Below are positions 1-8,830 of a stretch of 64,000 bases of DNA, piece after piece; positions within the stretch are counted from its first letter, which is position 1; each line of letters begins with the position of its first letter. The notes beneath the pieces are model-generated. The model searched no databases and was not told the origin of the DNA. It saw only the letters and a program-made list of their open reading frames with translations. The translations under genes were made by a program, and so were the position numbers. The stretch comes from Clostridium sp. AM33-3 (lineage in GTDB: Bacteria > Bacillota > Clostridia > Lachnospirales > Lachnospiraceae). Where the stretch lies: NCBI RefSeq assembly GCF_003480315.1, contig NZ_QUIV01000010.1:6333-70332 (forward strand), in the 5' to 3' direction.

Positions 1-2942
1 TCCAGTTAAACGAGGCCTGCTCTTCGGGCTGCGGCTCCTTCATCGAGACCTTCGCAAAGTCCTTAAACTATTCTGTCATCGACTTTGCGAAAGAAGCTCT
101 CTTTGCAAAGAATCCGACTGACCTGGGCACCCGCTGTACCGTATTCATGAACTCCAACGTCAAACAGGCCCAGAAGGAAGGGGCTACCGTTGCGGATATC
201 TCCGCCGGTCTTGCGTACTCCGTCATCAAAAATGCGCTGTTTAAGGTTATCAAGATCACCAGCGCATCCGACCTGGGCAAACACGTTGTGGTTCAGGGCG
301 GTACCTTCTACAATGATGCTGTTCTGCGAAGCTTTGAGAAAATCGCAGGCTGCGAGGCCGTCCGCCCGGACATTGCCGGTATCATGGGTGCATTTGGAGC
401 CGCTCTCATCGCGAGAGAACGCTGCAATCCGCAGAAGGGCACTTCCATGCTGTCCCTTGACCGGATTCTTTCCTTAAAATATGAAACCTCCATGGCACGC
501 TGCAAGGGCTGCACCAACCACTGTGTCCTCACCATCAACCGGTTTGACGGCGGACGTCAGTTCGTCAGCGGCAACCGCTGCGAGCGCGGCCTTGGAAAAG
601 AAAAGGCCAAAAAAGAGATTCCGAACCTGTTTGACTACAAGTATCACCGCATGTTCGACTATGAGCCCCTTCCGGCAGATGAAGCCGAACGCGGTACCAT
701 CGGTATCCCGCGGGTCCTGAACATGTACGAGAATTTCCCATTCTGGGCTACTTTCTTAAAGGAACTGAAATTCCGTGTGATCCTGTCCCCGCAGTCCACC
801 AGAAAGATCTACGAGCTGGGCATCGAGTCCATCCCGAGTGAATCTGAGTGCTACCCGGCCAAGCTGGTGCACGGTCATATTTCCTGGCTCATCCGTCAGG
901 GTGTACGCGATATCTTCTATCCGTGTATCCCCTACGAGCGTAACGAAACTCCGCAGGCAGGCAACCACTACAACTGCCCGATGGTCACCTCTTACGCCGA
1001 GAACATCAAAAACAATGTGGAAGAGCTCACTGAGTTTGATGTCCACTTCATGAATCCGTTCTTCGCCTTCACCAACGAGGAAGTGCTGACAAAACAGCTC
1101 ATCGTAGAATTTGGCAAAGAATATGATATATCCTCTGTCGAAGTGCAGAAGGCAGCACACGCTGCATGGGAGGAGCTTCTGGCATCCCGCCGCGACATGG
1201 AGAAAAAAGGAGAGGAAACCATCGCCTGGTTAAAGGAGCATGAGCGTCACGGCATCGTGCTGGCCGGCCGGCCTTACCATGTAGACCCGGAAATCAACCA
1301 CGGTATTCCGGAGCTCATCACCTCCTACGGTTTTGCGGTTCTTACCGAGGATTCCATCTCCCACCTGGCTGACGCAGAGCGCCCGCTCATCGTTACCGAC
1401 CAGTGGATGTACCACTCCAGACTCTACCGCGCCGCAACCTATGTGAAGAACAGCGAATGCCTGGATCTGATCCAGCTTAACTCCTTCGGCTGCGGCCTGG
1501 ATGCCGTCACCACCGACCAGGTACATGATATCCTGACCGGTTCCGGCAAAATTTATACCGTATTAAAGATTGATGAGGTCAATAACCTGGGCGCGGCAAG
1601 AATCCGTATCCGTTCCCTTATCGCAGCCTTAAAGGTGCGCCAGCAGAAGCATTTCGAGCGCAAAGTTGTATCCAGCGCTTACAACCGTGTCATCTTTACC
1701 AAGAAGATGAAGAAGGACTACACCCTGCTCTGCCCGCAGATGTCTCCCATCCACTTTGAACTGATCGAACCGGCTATCCGCGCCTTCGGCTACAAGATTG
1801 AGGTTCTGAAAAATGACAGTAAAAGTGCCGTAGATGTGGGCCTGCAGTATGTCAACAATGACGCCTGCTACCCGTCCCTGATCGTCATTGGCCAGATCAT
1901 GGATGCACTGTTATCCGGCAAATATGACTTAGACCATACAGCCGTCTTCATGAGCCAGACCGGCGGCGGCTGCCGTGCCTCCAACTATATCGGATTTATC
2001 CGCCGTGCACTGGACAAGGCAGGCATGCCGCAGGTTCCGGTCATCTCCGTCAATGCCAACGGCATGGAGACGAATCCGGGCTTTACCTTCACCCCAAGCC
2101 TGATCACCAAGGCTATGCAGGGCGTAGTTTACGGCGATATCTTCATGCGCGTGCTCTACGCAACACGTCCTTACGAAAAAGTGCCGGGCTCCGCAAACGC
2201 GCTGCATGAAAAGTGGAAGGCACGCTGCATCAAGAGTCTCTCCACCCGTTCTGCAAATATGATGGAGTTCGGACGAAACATTAAAGGAATCATCCACGAT
2301 TTTGATGAACTGCCACGTTTAGACGTGAAGAAACCGAAGGTCGGCATTGTCGGTGAGATTCTGGTTAAGTTCTCCCCACTGGCCAACAACCACATCGTGG
2401 ACCTGCTGGAATCCGAAGGAGCCGAAGCTGTGATGCCGGATCTGATGGACTTCTTACTTTACTGCTTCTACAACAGCAACTTCAAAGCAGACCATCTTGG
2501 CGGCAAGCGCTCCACTGCCCGCCTGTGCAATTTAGGAATCTCCTTACTGGAATACTTCCGCAAGACTGCACGAAAAGAACTGGAAGCCAGCAAGAACTTC
2601 ACCCCGCCGTCCCGCATCTGGGAACTGGCAGATATGGCAAAGCATTATGTATCCCTGGGCAACCAGACCGGTGAAGGCTGGTTTTTAACAGGCGAAATGC
2701 TGGAGCTGATTCACAGCGATGTCAAAAATATCGTCTGCACCCAGCCGTTCGGATGTCTGCCGAACCACATCGTAGGAAAAGGCGTCATCAAAGAACTGCG
2801 CGCATCTCATCCGGAAGCCAACATCATCGCAGTCGATTACGACCCTGGTGCCAGCGAAGTAAACCAGTTAAACCGGATCAAGCTGATGCTGGCCACAGCG
2901 CAGAAACAGCTGCTCGCGGAAAATGACAAAGCGATTTCATAA
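1..2942 (+). CDS. 2-hydroxyacyl-CoA dehydratase activase-related protein, 5'-truncated by window edge
   Basis: The frame is already open at base 3 and reads into the ORF without a stop, so the true start lies before the window. The first visible residues include a Cys pair in ACSSGCGSF, matching the cluster-binding helix of the BcrAD/BadFG (HgdC-type) ATPase activator domain. Downstream come the motif [10 protein letters not shown] and the segment beginning [15 protein letters not shown], typical of the DUF2229 'CoA enzyme activase' region, then a C-terminal part with [13 protein letters not shown]. Proteins of this family are large (about 1,400 residues), so roughly 980 residues are seen here. 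The related small activators deliver electrons, with ATP hydrolysis, to 2-hydroxyacyl-CoA dehydratases; the role of the large fused form is not established. It stands alone on the + strand, convergent with the helicase gene. Family assignment is firm, substrate unknown. Confidence 0.85.
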   Translation, partial: QLNEACSSGCGSFIETFAKSLNYSVIDFAKEALFAKNPTDLGTRCTVFMNSNVKQAQKEGATVADISAGLAYSVIKNALFKVIKITSASDLGKHVVVQGGTFYNDAVLRSFEKIAGCEAVRPDIAGIMGAFGAALIARERCNPQKGTSMLSLDRILSLKYETSMARCKGCTNHCVLTINRFDGGRQFVSGNRCERGLGKEKAKKEIPNLFDYKYHRMFDYEPLPADEAERGTIGIPRVLNMYENFPFWATFLKELKFRVILSPQSTRKIYELGIESIPSESECYPAKLVHGHISWLIRQGVRDIFYPCIPYERNETPQAGNHYNCPMVTSYAENIKNNVEELTEFDVHFMNPFFAFTNEEVLTKQLIVEFGKEYDISSVEVQKAAHAAWEELLASRRDMEKKGEETIAWLKEHERHGIVLAGRPYHVDPEINHGIPELITSYGFAVLTEDSISHLADAERPLIVTDQWMYHSRLYRAATYVKNSECLDLIQLNSFGCGLDAVTTDQVHDILTGSGKIYTVLKIDEVNNLGAARIRIRSLIAALKVRQQKHFERKVVSSAYNRVIFTKKMKKDYTLLCPQMSPIHFELIEPAIRAFGYKIEVLKNDSKSAVDVGLQYVNNDACYPSLIVIGQIMDALLSGKYDLDHTAVFMSQTGGGCRASNYIGFIRRALDKAGMPQVPVISVNANGMETNPGFTFTPSLITKAMQGVVYGDIFMRVLYATRPYEKVPGSANALHEKWKARCIKSLSTRSANMMEFGRNIKGIIHDFDELPRLDVKKPKVGIVGEILVKFSPLANNHIVDLLESEGAEAVMPDLMDFLLYCFYNSNFKADHLGGKRSTARLCNLGISLLEYFRKTARKELEASKNFTPPSRIWELADMAKHYVSLGNQTGEGWFLTGEMLELIHSDVKNIVCTQPFGCLPNHIVGKGVIKELRASHPEANIIAVDYDPGASEVNQLNRIKLMLATAQKQLLAENDKAIS

Positions 2943-2987
2943 AAATAGCAATTATAGGACGGAACTAATAAAGGTCCGGAAGAGAAC

Positions 2988-3060
2988 GAGACCGCCTTCC
3001 TCTATTTTCACATATCCTTGTTTGCATCTTGATATGCTGAAAATCCCGGAAGGCGGTCTC
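2988..3060. terminator. Long inverted repeat between convergent genes
   Basis: Two perfect 13-bp arms (GAGACCGCCTTCC at 2988-3000 and its complement at 3048-3060) enclose a 47-nt loop that itself contains a CATATC/GATATG pair. It lies 45 nt after the activase stop and about 107 nt before the end of the convergent helicase gene, so it may end transcription from one or both sides. It lacks the tight loop and strong T-run of a classic intrinsic terminator. Nothing else is visible in 3061-3166. Confidence 0.5.
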
Positions 3061-3166
3061 ATTCATTTCCTATTGTATTGGCTCCGCTACAAAAGACATG
3101 GACTACAACCCATATTCACTCTGCCATAAAATAAAACACTGCCAGAACATTACTATTCCCAAACAG

Positions 3167-6100
3167 TTACAGCTGCGGGGATAAAATTTTCAGCAGTTCT
3201 TCCCTGGTGAGGCTGCCGATGGAAACCTGCTCCCCGGATATAATCTGGTCTGCCAGATCCTGCTTCTGCTCCTGAAGCTTTAAGATATTTTCCTCTACGG
3301 TATCTTTCATGATCAGCTTAAATACCGATACCTGTTTTTCCTGACCGATGCGGTGTGCGCGGTCGGTTGCCTGGTTCTGGGCTGCCACGTTCCACCACGG
3401 ATCGTAATGGATGACAACATCGGCAGCAGTTAAATTCAATCCGGTTCCTCCGGCCTTTAAGGAAATGAGAAAGACCGGTGTATCATCAGTCTGAAATGCT
3501 CCGGCCATGCGGATACGCTCTTCCTTCGGGGTTGCCCCCGTCAGTTCATGGAAGGTGATACCCTCTTTCTTTAAGCGTGCTCCGATCAGTTCTAACATGG
3601 ATGTAAACTGGGAAAACAACAGAATCTTGTGTCCGCCTGCGATACCACCCGTGATCAGCTCCATACAGGTATCGAGTTTTGCAGAACCGCCTTTATAACG
3701 GTCAAAGCACAGTGACGGATCACAACAGATCTGGCGCAGCCTGGTGAGCTCTGCCAGCACCTGGATACGCTCGCTTCCATAGGTATCGCCGCTCATCTGC
3801 TCCAGTTCTTCCTTTAATGCCAGCGCATGAGCCGTATAGAGCTGCTTCTGCTCATCCTCTGCCATAGAATAAACCACAGTTTCCAGCTTGTCCGGAAGAT
3901 CTTTTAAGACATCCTTCTTTAAACGCCGCAGAACAAAGGGCCCGGTAAGGCGCCGCAGACTCTCCAATGCATACGTATCTCCGTCTTTGACAATGGGTGC
4001 TTCAAACTGCCTGCGGAAGTGGGAATAGGTGAATAAAAATCCCGGCATCAGGTAATCGAAAATGCTCCACAGCTCCGCCAGACGGTTTTCAATCGGCGTA
4101 CCTGTCAGCGCGCAGCGGGTCTGAGCCTTGATCAGCTTCACTGACTTGGCGCTCTGGGTCAGCGGGTTCTTGATATACTGCGCCTCATCAATGACCTGAA
4201 AACGGAACTGGAATGGTTCATAGCAGGTGATATCGCGCTTTAGCAGATCGTAGGAAGTGATGAGGATCTGAGGGTGGCGGATTACTGCTGTTTTCAAGGC
4301 TGCTTGCGTAGTTTCCATTCCTGTTTGCACTGCAATGCGCAGAATCTCTTCCCGCTCCGGCGCAGTGCCGGTCACAGTCTGCACCGTGAGTCCCGGCGCA
4401 AACCGTTTCAGCTCATTCTCCCAGTTGTAAACCAGGGATGCCGGACAGATGATCAGGGACTGAGACTCCGGATGCTCCTGGGCCTCGGCCTGCAAAAGCG
4501 CAATGATCTGGATCGTCTTTCCAAGTCCCATATCGTCTGCCAGAATTCCGCCAAAGCCATTCACATCCAGAGTCTTTAACCATCGGTAACCAGTTTTCTG
4601 GTAACCGCGCAGCACCTGCACAAGAGACGCCGGAACCACATAGTCACTGTCCTCCACTGACTTCATACCGCGGACCACCGCCCGAAACAGATTATCCCGG
4701 TAAAAGGTAATGCCGCTGCCCTCTTTTAACACACTGTCTAAATAAAGAGCACGGTAGACCGGAACCTTGACAGTGCCGGATAACAATTCTTCCCGCCCAA
4801 TACCAAGACTGTCTGTCATACGGGCTACCGTCATCAGCCCGTTTTCACCGACATCTAAAAATTCTCCGTTCTTTAAGCGATAATACCTCTTCTTCGGATC
4901 GTAGCCGGCCAGGATATCTAATAGCTCGCTCCGGCTCATACCCTCTGCATCCACGTTCAGTTCCAGCCATCTTCCCGATGTCTGAATGCCTACCTTCACC
5001 TGCGGTGACGGCAACACGCGGATCTTTCTCGCCGCATCTGTTATCAGGACCTGCCCCAGGGAGATGAATTCTTCCATTCCCTCCGAAAGCAGGCGGTACA
5101 ATGCTTCCTCGTCATTTCGGATCACCAGATATTCCGACTCGCCATCCCGGTACTGGAAATACCGGGTAATCACCTGACTGATCTTAAACTCCCCCGGCAC
5201 GTCACGGCAGATGATCCGCGGCACCTTGTCATCATTGAGGGGCGAGAAAGAAAAATCGCCGTAGGACAAAAGCGGTTTCATGGTAATCTCGTCCGGTCCG
5301 GAACTGTCAAAGGAGAATTGCGCTTTCAGCTCCTTCGGTCGGTAGCTTTCCAGGTCTACATCGTGGACGGCAAGCTCCGCGTAGGGAAGGATTTTCTGCA
5401 GCACACGCTCATAAAACAGCGGAATATCACGCTCCTGAATGTCCAGGGTGTGGCTCTTTTTATCTTTCAGCACCTGCTCTAAAAACACGCCAAGTTCCCG
5501 AGATTCATTCTCATCAAGACACACCAGGCTTGTATCGTTGCCCACATACCAGCCCCGCTCTCCGGGAATGCCAAAGAGCTCCTGGTCTACGGAAACGGCA
5601 ATACCGTCGCGTCCTGCCCGGCAAATCTGTATCGGAAGGCGCATGCAGTCCTGCTTCACCTGCACCGTGCAGTGGGTTCCGTCACCGAACTCCACCTCCA
5701 GATTCCGGTTCTCCATCAGCTGAAAGAAACGGTCCCGGTTGGCCCGGTTTAAATTCAGGGTGCGAAGTCCCTGCATGGTGACAAAGGAGCTTTTCCGAAA
5801 CTGCTCAAAATGCTCCTGATAGACCTGCACCAGCTCCAGCAGCAAGGTGCAAAGCTCCCTGTCCTCCTCCGCAAAAACGTTCAGGCTGTGATGAAAGGTC
5901 AGCTGCTTTCCGTAGGATACGCTGGCCCCCGTACGCACAGCCTCAGCAAAGGCCATCAGGTCCTTTATAATATAAAAACGATCCCGACCCAGTTTGAATT
6001 CCAGACTGGCAGAACCGTTTTTTAACATCAGGCGCGGCACCAGCCGAATTTCTGTCTCTTCAGCATCTTCAATGATCTTTGCCACTTCCCGGTTGGTATA

Positions 6101-6373
6101 CTCCCGGATCATGGTACGAATTTCCTGAGACGTGGAGACAGGACGGCCGGAATGCTGCTCCTGTTCTTTTTTCCATTGTTCCCACACAAGCTTTGCGTGC
6201 GCGCACATGCCTCTGCAGGAATTTCCATTTACACAAGAACAAGAGTAGTCACGAACCTGACTACCCTTGACATATAAGCTCACCTTATATAAAGTATCTC
6301 CGTCCTGGACAGAAGCCCGGATTCCCTGCTCCCCCTTCCAGAACGTGCTGGTGGCGGACTCCGTTATCTTCAT
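3167..6373 (-). CDS. SNF2-family DEAD/DEAH-like helicase with SWIM zinc finger
   Basis: This is a probable DNA-dependent ATPase/translocase of the bacterial SNF2 (HepA-like) group, about 1,068 residues. An N-terminal SWIM finger is visible (C45, C47, C57, H59), followed by the long bacterial SNF2-associated region. The helicase core has Walker A DDMGLGKT near residue 610, the DEAQ box (IDEAQYIKN) near 730, LTGTPIENR just after, and the C-terminal lobe ending in AGGTGLNLTAADVV and ATDRAHRIGQ near 970-1010. I placed the start at the ATG at 6373 because AAGGAGG lies about 7 nt upstream. The longer frame up to 6490 has no ribosome-binding site and runs through a repeat-like intergenic element. 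It is downstream of argS on the same strand, but the 160-bp element makes co-transcription uncertain. Likely cytosolic, in nucleic-acid remodelling; its partner is unknown. Confidence 0.9.
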   Translation of the reverse strand: MKITESATSTFWKGEQGIRASVQDGDTLYKVSLYVKGSQVRDYSCSCVNGNSCRGMCAHAKLVWEQWKKEQEQHSGRPVSTSQEIRTMIREYTNREVAKIIEDAEETEIRLVPRLMLKNGSASLEFKLGRDRFYIIKDLMAFAEAVRTGASVSYGKQLTFHHSLNVFAEEDRELCTLLLELVQVYQEHFEQFRKSSFVTMQGLRTLNLNRANRDRFFQLMENRNLEVEFGDGTHCTVQVKQDCMRLPIQICRAGRDGIAVSVDQELFGIPGERGWYVGNDTSLVCLDENESRELGVFLEQVLKDKKSHTLDIQERDIPLFYERVLQKILPYAELAVHDVDLESYRPKELKAQFSFDSSGPDEITMKPLLSYGDFSFSPLNDDKVPRIICRDVPGEFKISQVITRYFQYRDGESEYLVIRNDEEALYRLLSEGMEEFISLGQVLITDAARKIRVLPSPQVKVGIQTSGRWLELNVDAEGMSRSELLDILAGYDPKKRYYRLKNGEFLDVGENGLMTVARMTDSLGIGREELLSGTVKVPVYRALYLDSVLKEGSGITFYRDNLFRAVVRGMKSVEDSDYVVPASLVQVLRGYQKTGYRWLKTLDVNGFGGILADDMGLGKTIQIIALLQAEAQEHPESQSLIICPASLVYNWENELKRFAPGLTVQTVTGTAPEREEILRIAVQTGMETTQAALKTAVIRHPQILITSYDLLKRDITCYEPFQFRFQVIDEAQYIKNPLTQSAKSVKLIKAQTRCALTGTPIENRLAELWSIFDYLMPGFLFTYSHFRRQFEAPIVKDGDTYALESLRRLTGPFVLRRLKKDVLKDLPDKLETVVYSMAEDEQKQLYTAHALALKEELEQMSGDTYGSERIQVLAELTRLRQICCDPSLCFDRYKGGSAKLDTCMELITGGIAGGHKILLFSQFTSMLELIGARLKKEGITFHELTGATPKEERIRMAGAFQTDDTPVFLISLKAGGTGLNLTAADVVIHYDPWWNVAAQNQATDRAHRIGQEKQVSVFKLIMKDTVEENILKLQEQKQDLADQIISGEQVSIGSLTREELLKILSPQL

Positions 6374-6387
6374 AAAGTGCCTCCTTG

Positions 6388-6505
6388 CGCCTATACATGC
6401 CTCAGCTCGATTCCGCTTCGCTCCATCTCGCTGCGCGGGCTTCGCCCTATAGATGCCAGCAAATCCCAAAGGCTCTGCGAGCAAGCTCACTCGCCTTCGG
6501 GATTC
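6388..6505. repeat. Compact palindrome-rich intergenic element (REP/MITE-like candidate)
   Basis: The gap between argS and the helicase gene is packed with symmetry. Near-identical 12-mers CCTATACATGCC (6390-6401) and CCTATAGATGCC (6446-6457) are direct repeats. An imperfect hairpin has arms AATCCCAAAGGC and GCCTTCGGGATT with an inner GAGC/GCTC pair (about 6471-6503). Short GCTTCGC-type repeats fill the middle. It contains no convincing ORF or promoter. Such elements are often multicopy in clostridial genomes, but copy number cannot be judged from one window. Confidence 0.5.
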
Positions 6506-6534
6506 ACTGTCCTCTGCATGTCACTGCTGTAACA

Positions 6535-8301
6535 TCACATTCTAGATGGCGCCTCAAATCCGAGTACCTGGATGCATGCCTCCAGCACGCGTTTTACCAG
6601 AGTAATAAGGGCGATCCAGCCTGCCTGGCGCGCTTTGTCCTCCTCTGCCAGGATACGGGTATCGTGGTAGAAGCTGTTGAAGGCATTGGACAGGTCGAAA
6701 ATGTACTGACAGATCTTGTGAGGTGCGGTCTCTGCGAAGGCGTTCTCCATCACATCGTTGTACTTGGACAGTTCCAGCATCAGGGTCTTCTCCGCGTCGC
6801 TGACTGCCGGAAGAATCGTCTCTGCCTTTATACCCGGATTCTGTGCCTCATACTTGCCCAGAATGGATTTGATGCGGACAATGGTGTACAGAATATACGG
6901 GCCGGTATTTCCCTCGAAGGAGATGAAACGGTCAATATCAAACACATAATCTTTGGCTGCCTGATTGGACAGGTCACCGTATTTTAAGGCTGCAAGTCCG
7001 ACAATCTTTGCTGTCTCCTTGGCCTCTGCCTCGTCCATGCTGCGATTTTCCATGATACGGTTGTAAACAGCCTCATCGATATCCGCGATGAGGTGTTCCA
7101 GACGCATCACACCGCCCTCTCTGGTCTTAAACGGCTTGCCGTCTTTACCGTTCATGGTTCCGAAACCGATATGGATCATAGGAGTTTCCGGTTTTACATA
7201 ACCGGCCTTCTTCGCCACACGGAATACCTGCTTAAAGTGAAGCTCCTGACGCTTGTCTGTAATGTAAACATACTTAACCGGCTGAAAATCCTTCTCACGC
7301 TGGATGATGGTTCCCAGGTCAGAGGTTGCATACAGAGCAGCTCCGTCAGACTTGCGGACGATACACGGCGGCAGCTCCTTGGAGTCGGTCGGTTCGGTGA
7401 CGTCTACAACCAGAGCGCCCTGGCTCTCGTATGCCAGGCCTTTGTCCTGCAGATCCTGGATCAGCCACGGAATATACTCTTCCGCATCGCTCTCGCCTTT
7501 CCAGAGTTCGAAATGAACATCCAGGTTGTCATAGTTTCTCTTTAAATCAGCCAGGGAAACGTTCATAATGTGCTTCCAGATGGCAGTAAACGGCGGATAG
7601 CCTTTCTGAAGCTTAAAGGTAGCAGTCTGGGCGCGCTCCTTAAAAGCCTCGTCCACTTTGGACTTGCCGCTGGCGGTCGGGTAGATGTCTTCCAGCTCAC
7701 TGATGGTAAATGGTGGCTCAGACGGATACTCTCCGGTGTAATTCTCATCAAAATAAACCAGATCCGGCTTACGGTCACGCAGTTCCTCGATAATGAGTCC
7801 CATCTGCAGACCCCAGTCACCCAGATGTACGTCACCAATCATATTGTAGCCTAAATATCGGCCCATGCGCTTTACGCTTTCACCAATAACAGCAGAACGC
7901 AGATGGCCGACATGCAGCGGCTTTGCCACGTTGGCTCCGCCGTAGTCCACAATGATGGTCTCACCGTGGCCTTCTTCCTCCACACCAAGCTTCTCTTCCC
8001 TGGCCATGCCGTTCATGAAATCAGCAAGATAAGCGGCATTTAAGCGGATGTTGATGAAACCAGGCATCACGGCATTGATCTCGGAAAACATGGTGTCGCC
8101 GTTTAACTTCTCTACCACCTCATTTGCAATGTCGATGGGTTTCTTTTTATAAGCCTTGGCTGCAGCCATAGCACCATTGCACTGGTACTCACATAAGTCC
8201 GGGCGGTTGGATAAGACAACCTTTGCATAAGACGCATCGTAGCCACAGGCGGTAAATGCAGACTTCATCTCGTCTGCGATCAGATCCAGAATTCTCTTCA
8301 C
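6535..8301 (-). CDS. argS: Arginyl-tRNA synthetase
   Basis: Class I aminoacyl-tRNA synthetase charging tRNA-Arg with arginine in the cytosol; 588 residues, normal for the family. Seen: an N-terminal Arg-tRNA-synthetase (Add1) region, the HIGH-type motif HVGH at residues 130-133 within AKPLHVGHLRSAVIG, the degenerate KMSKS-equivalent GKPFKTREGG near residues 386-396, and a C-terminal anticodon-binding (DALR) domain containing NAFNSFYHDTRIL. The start is a GTG at 8301, supported by AAAGGAG 6-7 nt upstream; no in-frame ATG fits better. The gene ends at 6535 just before a repeat-like element. The identity is secure. Confidence 0.97.
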   Translation of the reverse strand: MKRILDLIADEMKSAFTACGYDASYAKVVLSNRPDLCEYQCNGAMAAAKAYKKKPIDIANEVVEKLNGDTMFSEINAVMPGFINIRLNAAYLADFMNGMAREEKLGVEEEGHGETIIVDYGGANVAKPLHVGHLRSAVIGESVKRMGRYLGYNMIGDVHLGDWGLQMGLIIEELRDRKPDLVYFDENYTGEYPSEPPFTISELEDIYPTASGKSKVDEAFKERAQTATFKLQKGYPPFTAIWKHIMNVSLADLKRNYDNLDVHFELWKGESDAEEYIPWLIQDLQDKGLAYESQGALVVDVTEPTDSKELPPCIVRKSDGAALYATSDLGTIIQREKDFQPVKYVYITDKRQELHFKQVFRVAKKAGYVKPETPMIHIGFGTMNGKDGKPFKTREGGVMRLEHLIADIDEAVYNRIMENRSMDEAEAKETAKIVGLAALKYGDLSNQAAKDYVFDIDRFISFEGNTGPYILYTIVRIKSILGKYEAQNPGIKAETILPAVSDAEKTLMLELSKYNDVMENAFAETAPHKICQYIFDLSNAFNSFYHDTRILAEEDKARQAGWIALITLVKRVLEACIQVLGFEAPSRM

Positions 8302-8376
8302 CTTTTTCTCTCCTTTGATCTTAGTTCTTCCTTTTATCCTGATGTATTATTATACCTGATTTACGGGTAAAATGCA

Positions 8377-8414
8377 AGAAAAGGGATCGCACCGCACGGC
8401 ACAATCCCTTTTCT
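8377..8414 (-). terminator. Intrinsic terminator of the giant surface-protein gene
   Basis: An 11-bp perfect stem (AGAAAAGGGAT at 8377-8387 with ATCCCTTTTCT at 8404-8414) lies 53 nt past the stop of the giant gene and before argS. On the minus strand it is followed by a modest T-rich stretch (TTGCATTTT). Confidence 0.75.
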
Positions 8415-8466
8415 GTGACAGCTGTTCACACACTATGCAGACAGCCACATCATTTTGCTGCTTCTG

Positions 8467-8830
8467 TTACGCGATCCACCGGCCATTCTCATCTACAGAA
8501 TAGCCATCCGGAGTCTGTTCCTGACAGAACATGCTCCCTGCCGGATACTGCACGTGATCATACGGTGCGAAATAATACCATACGCCGTCAATCTGCTGCC
8601 ATCCGGTGAGCATAGAGCCTTCACCCGGAAGCAGGTAGTACCAGCGTCCGCCGGATAAGATCCAGCCGGTCTGCATAATGCCTTCTTCGTTGAAGTACCA
8701 CCACTTGCCGCCTCGGTACATCCAGCCGGTCTGGTATCCGCCGGTCTGTTTTGCAAACTGCCAGGTTCCTGCCTCAGTCAGGATCCAGGTTCCCTGGGTT
8801 CCGCTCACAACCGGCCGTCTGTTGCCTCCG
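8467..8830 (-). other. Cell-wall-binding (choline-binding-like) repeat module of the giant protein
   Basis: The last ~120 residues carry aromatic Gly repeats: TGTWILTEAGTWQFA, GWMYRGGKWWYFNEEGIM, GWILSGGRWYYLLPGEGSM and GWQQIDGVWYYFAPYD. This matches the CW_binding_1 signature that holds secreted proteins non-covalently on teichoic acid or other wall polymers in Gram-positives. The wall ligand in this organism is unknown. Confidence 0.85.

Noticed and set aside
2923..3129. Small + strand ORF over the end of the activase gene and the inverted repeat
   Set aside because: No ribosome-binding site, overlaps coding sequence and a hairpin, and has no recognisable features.
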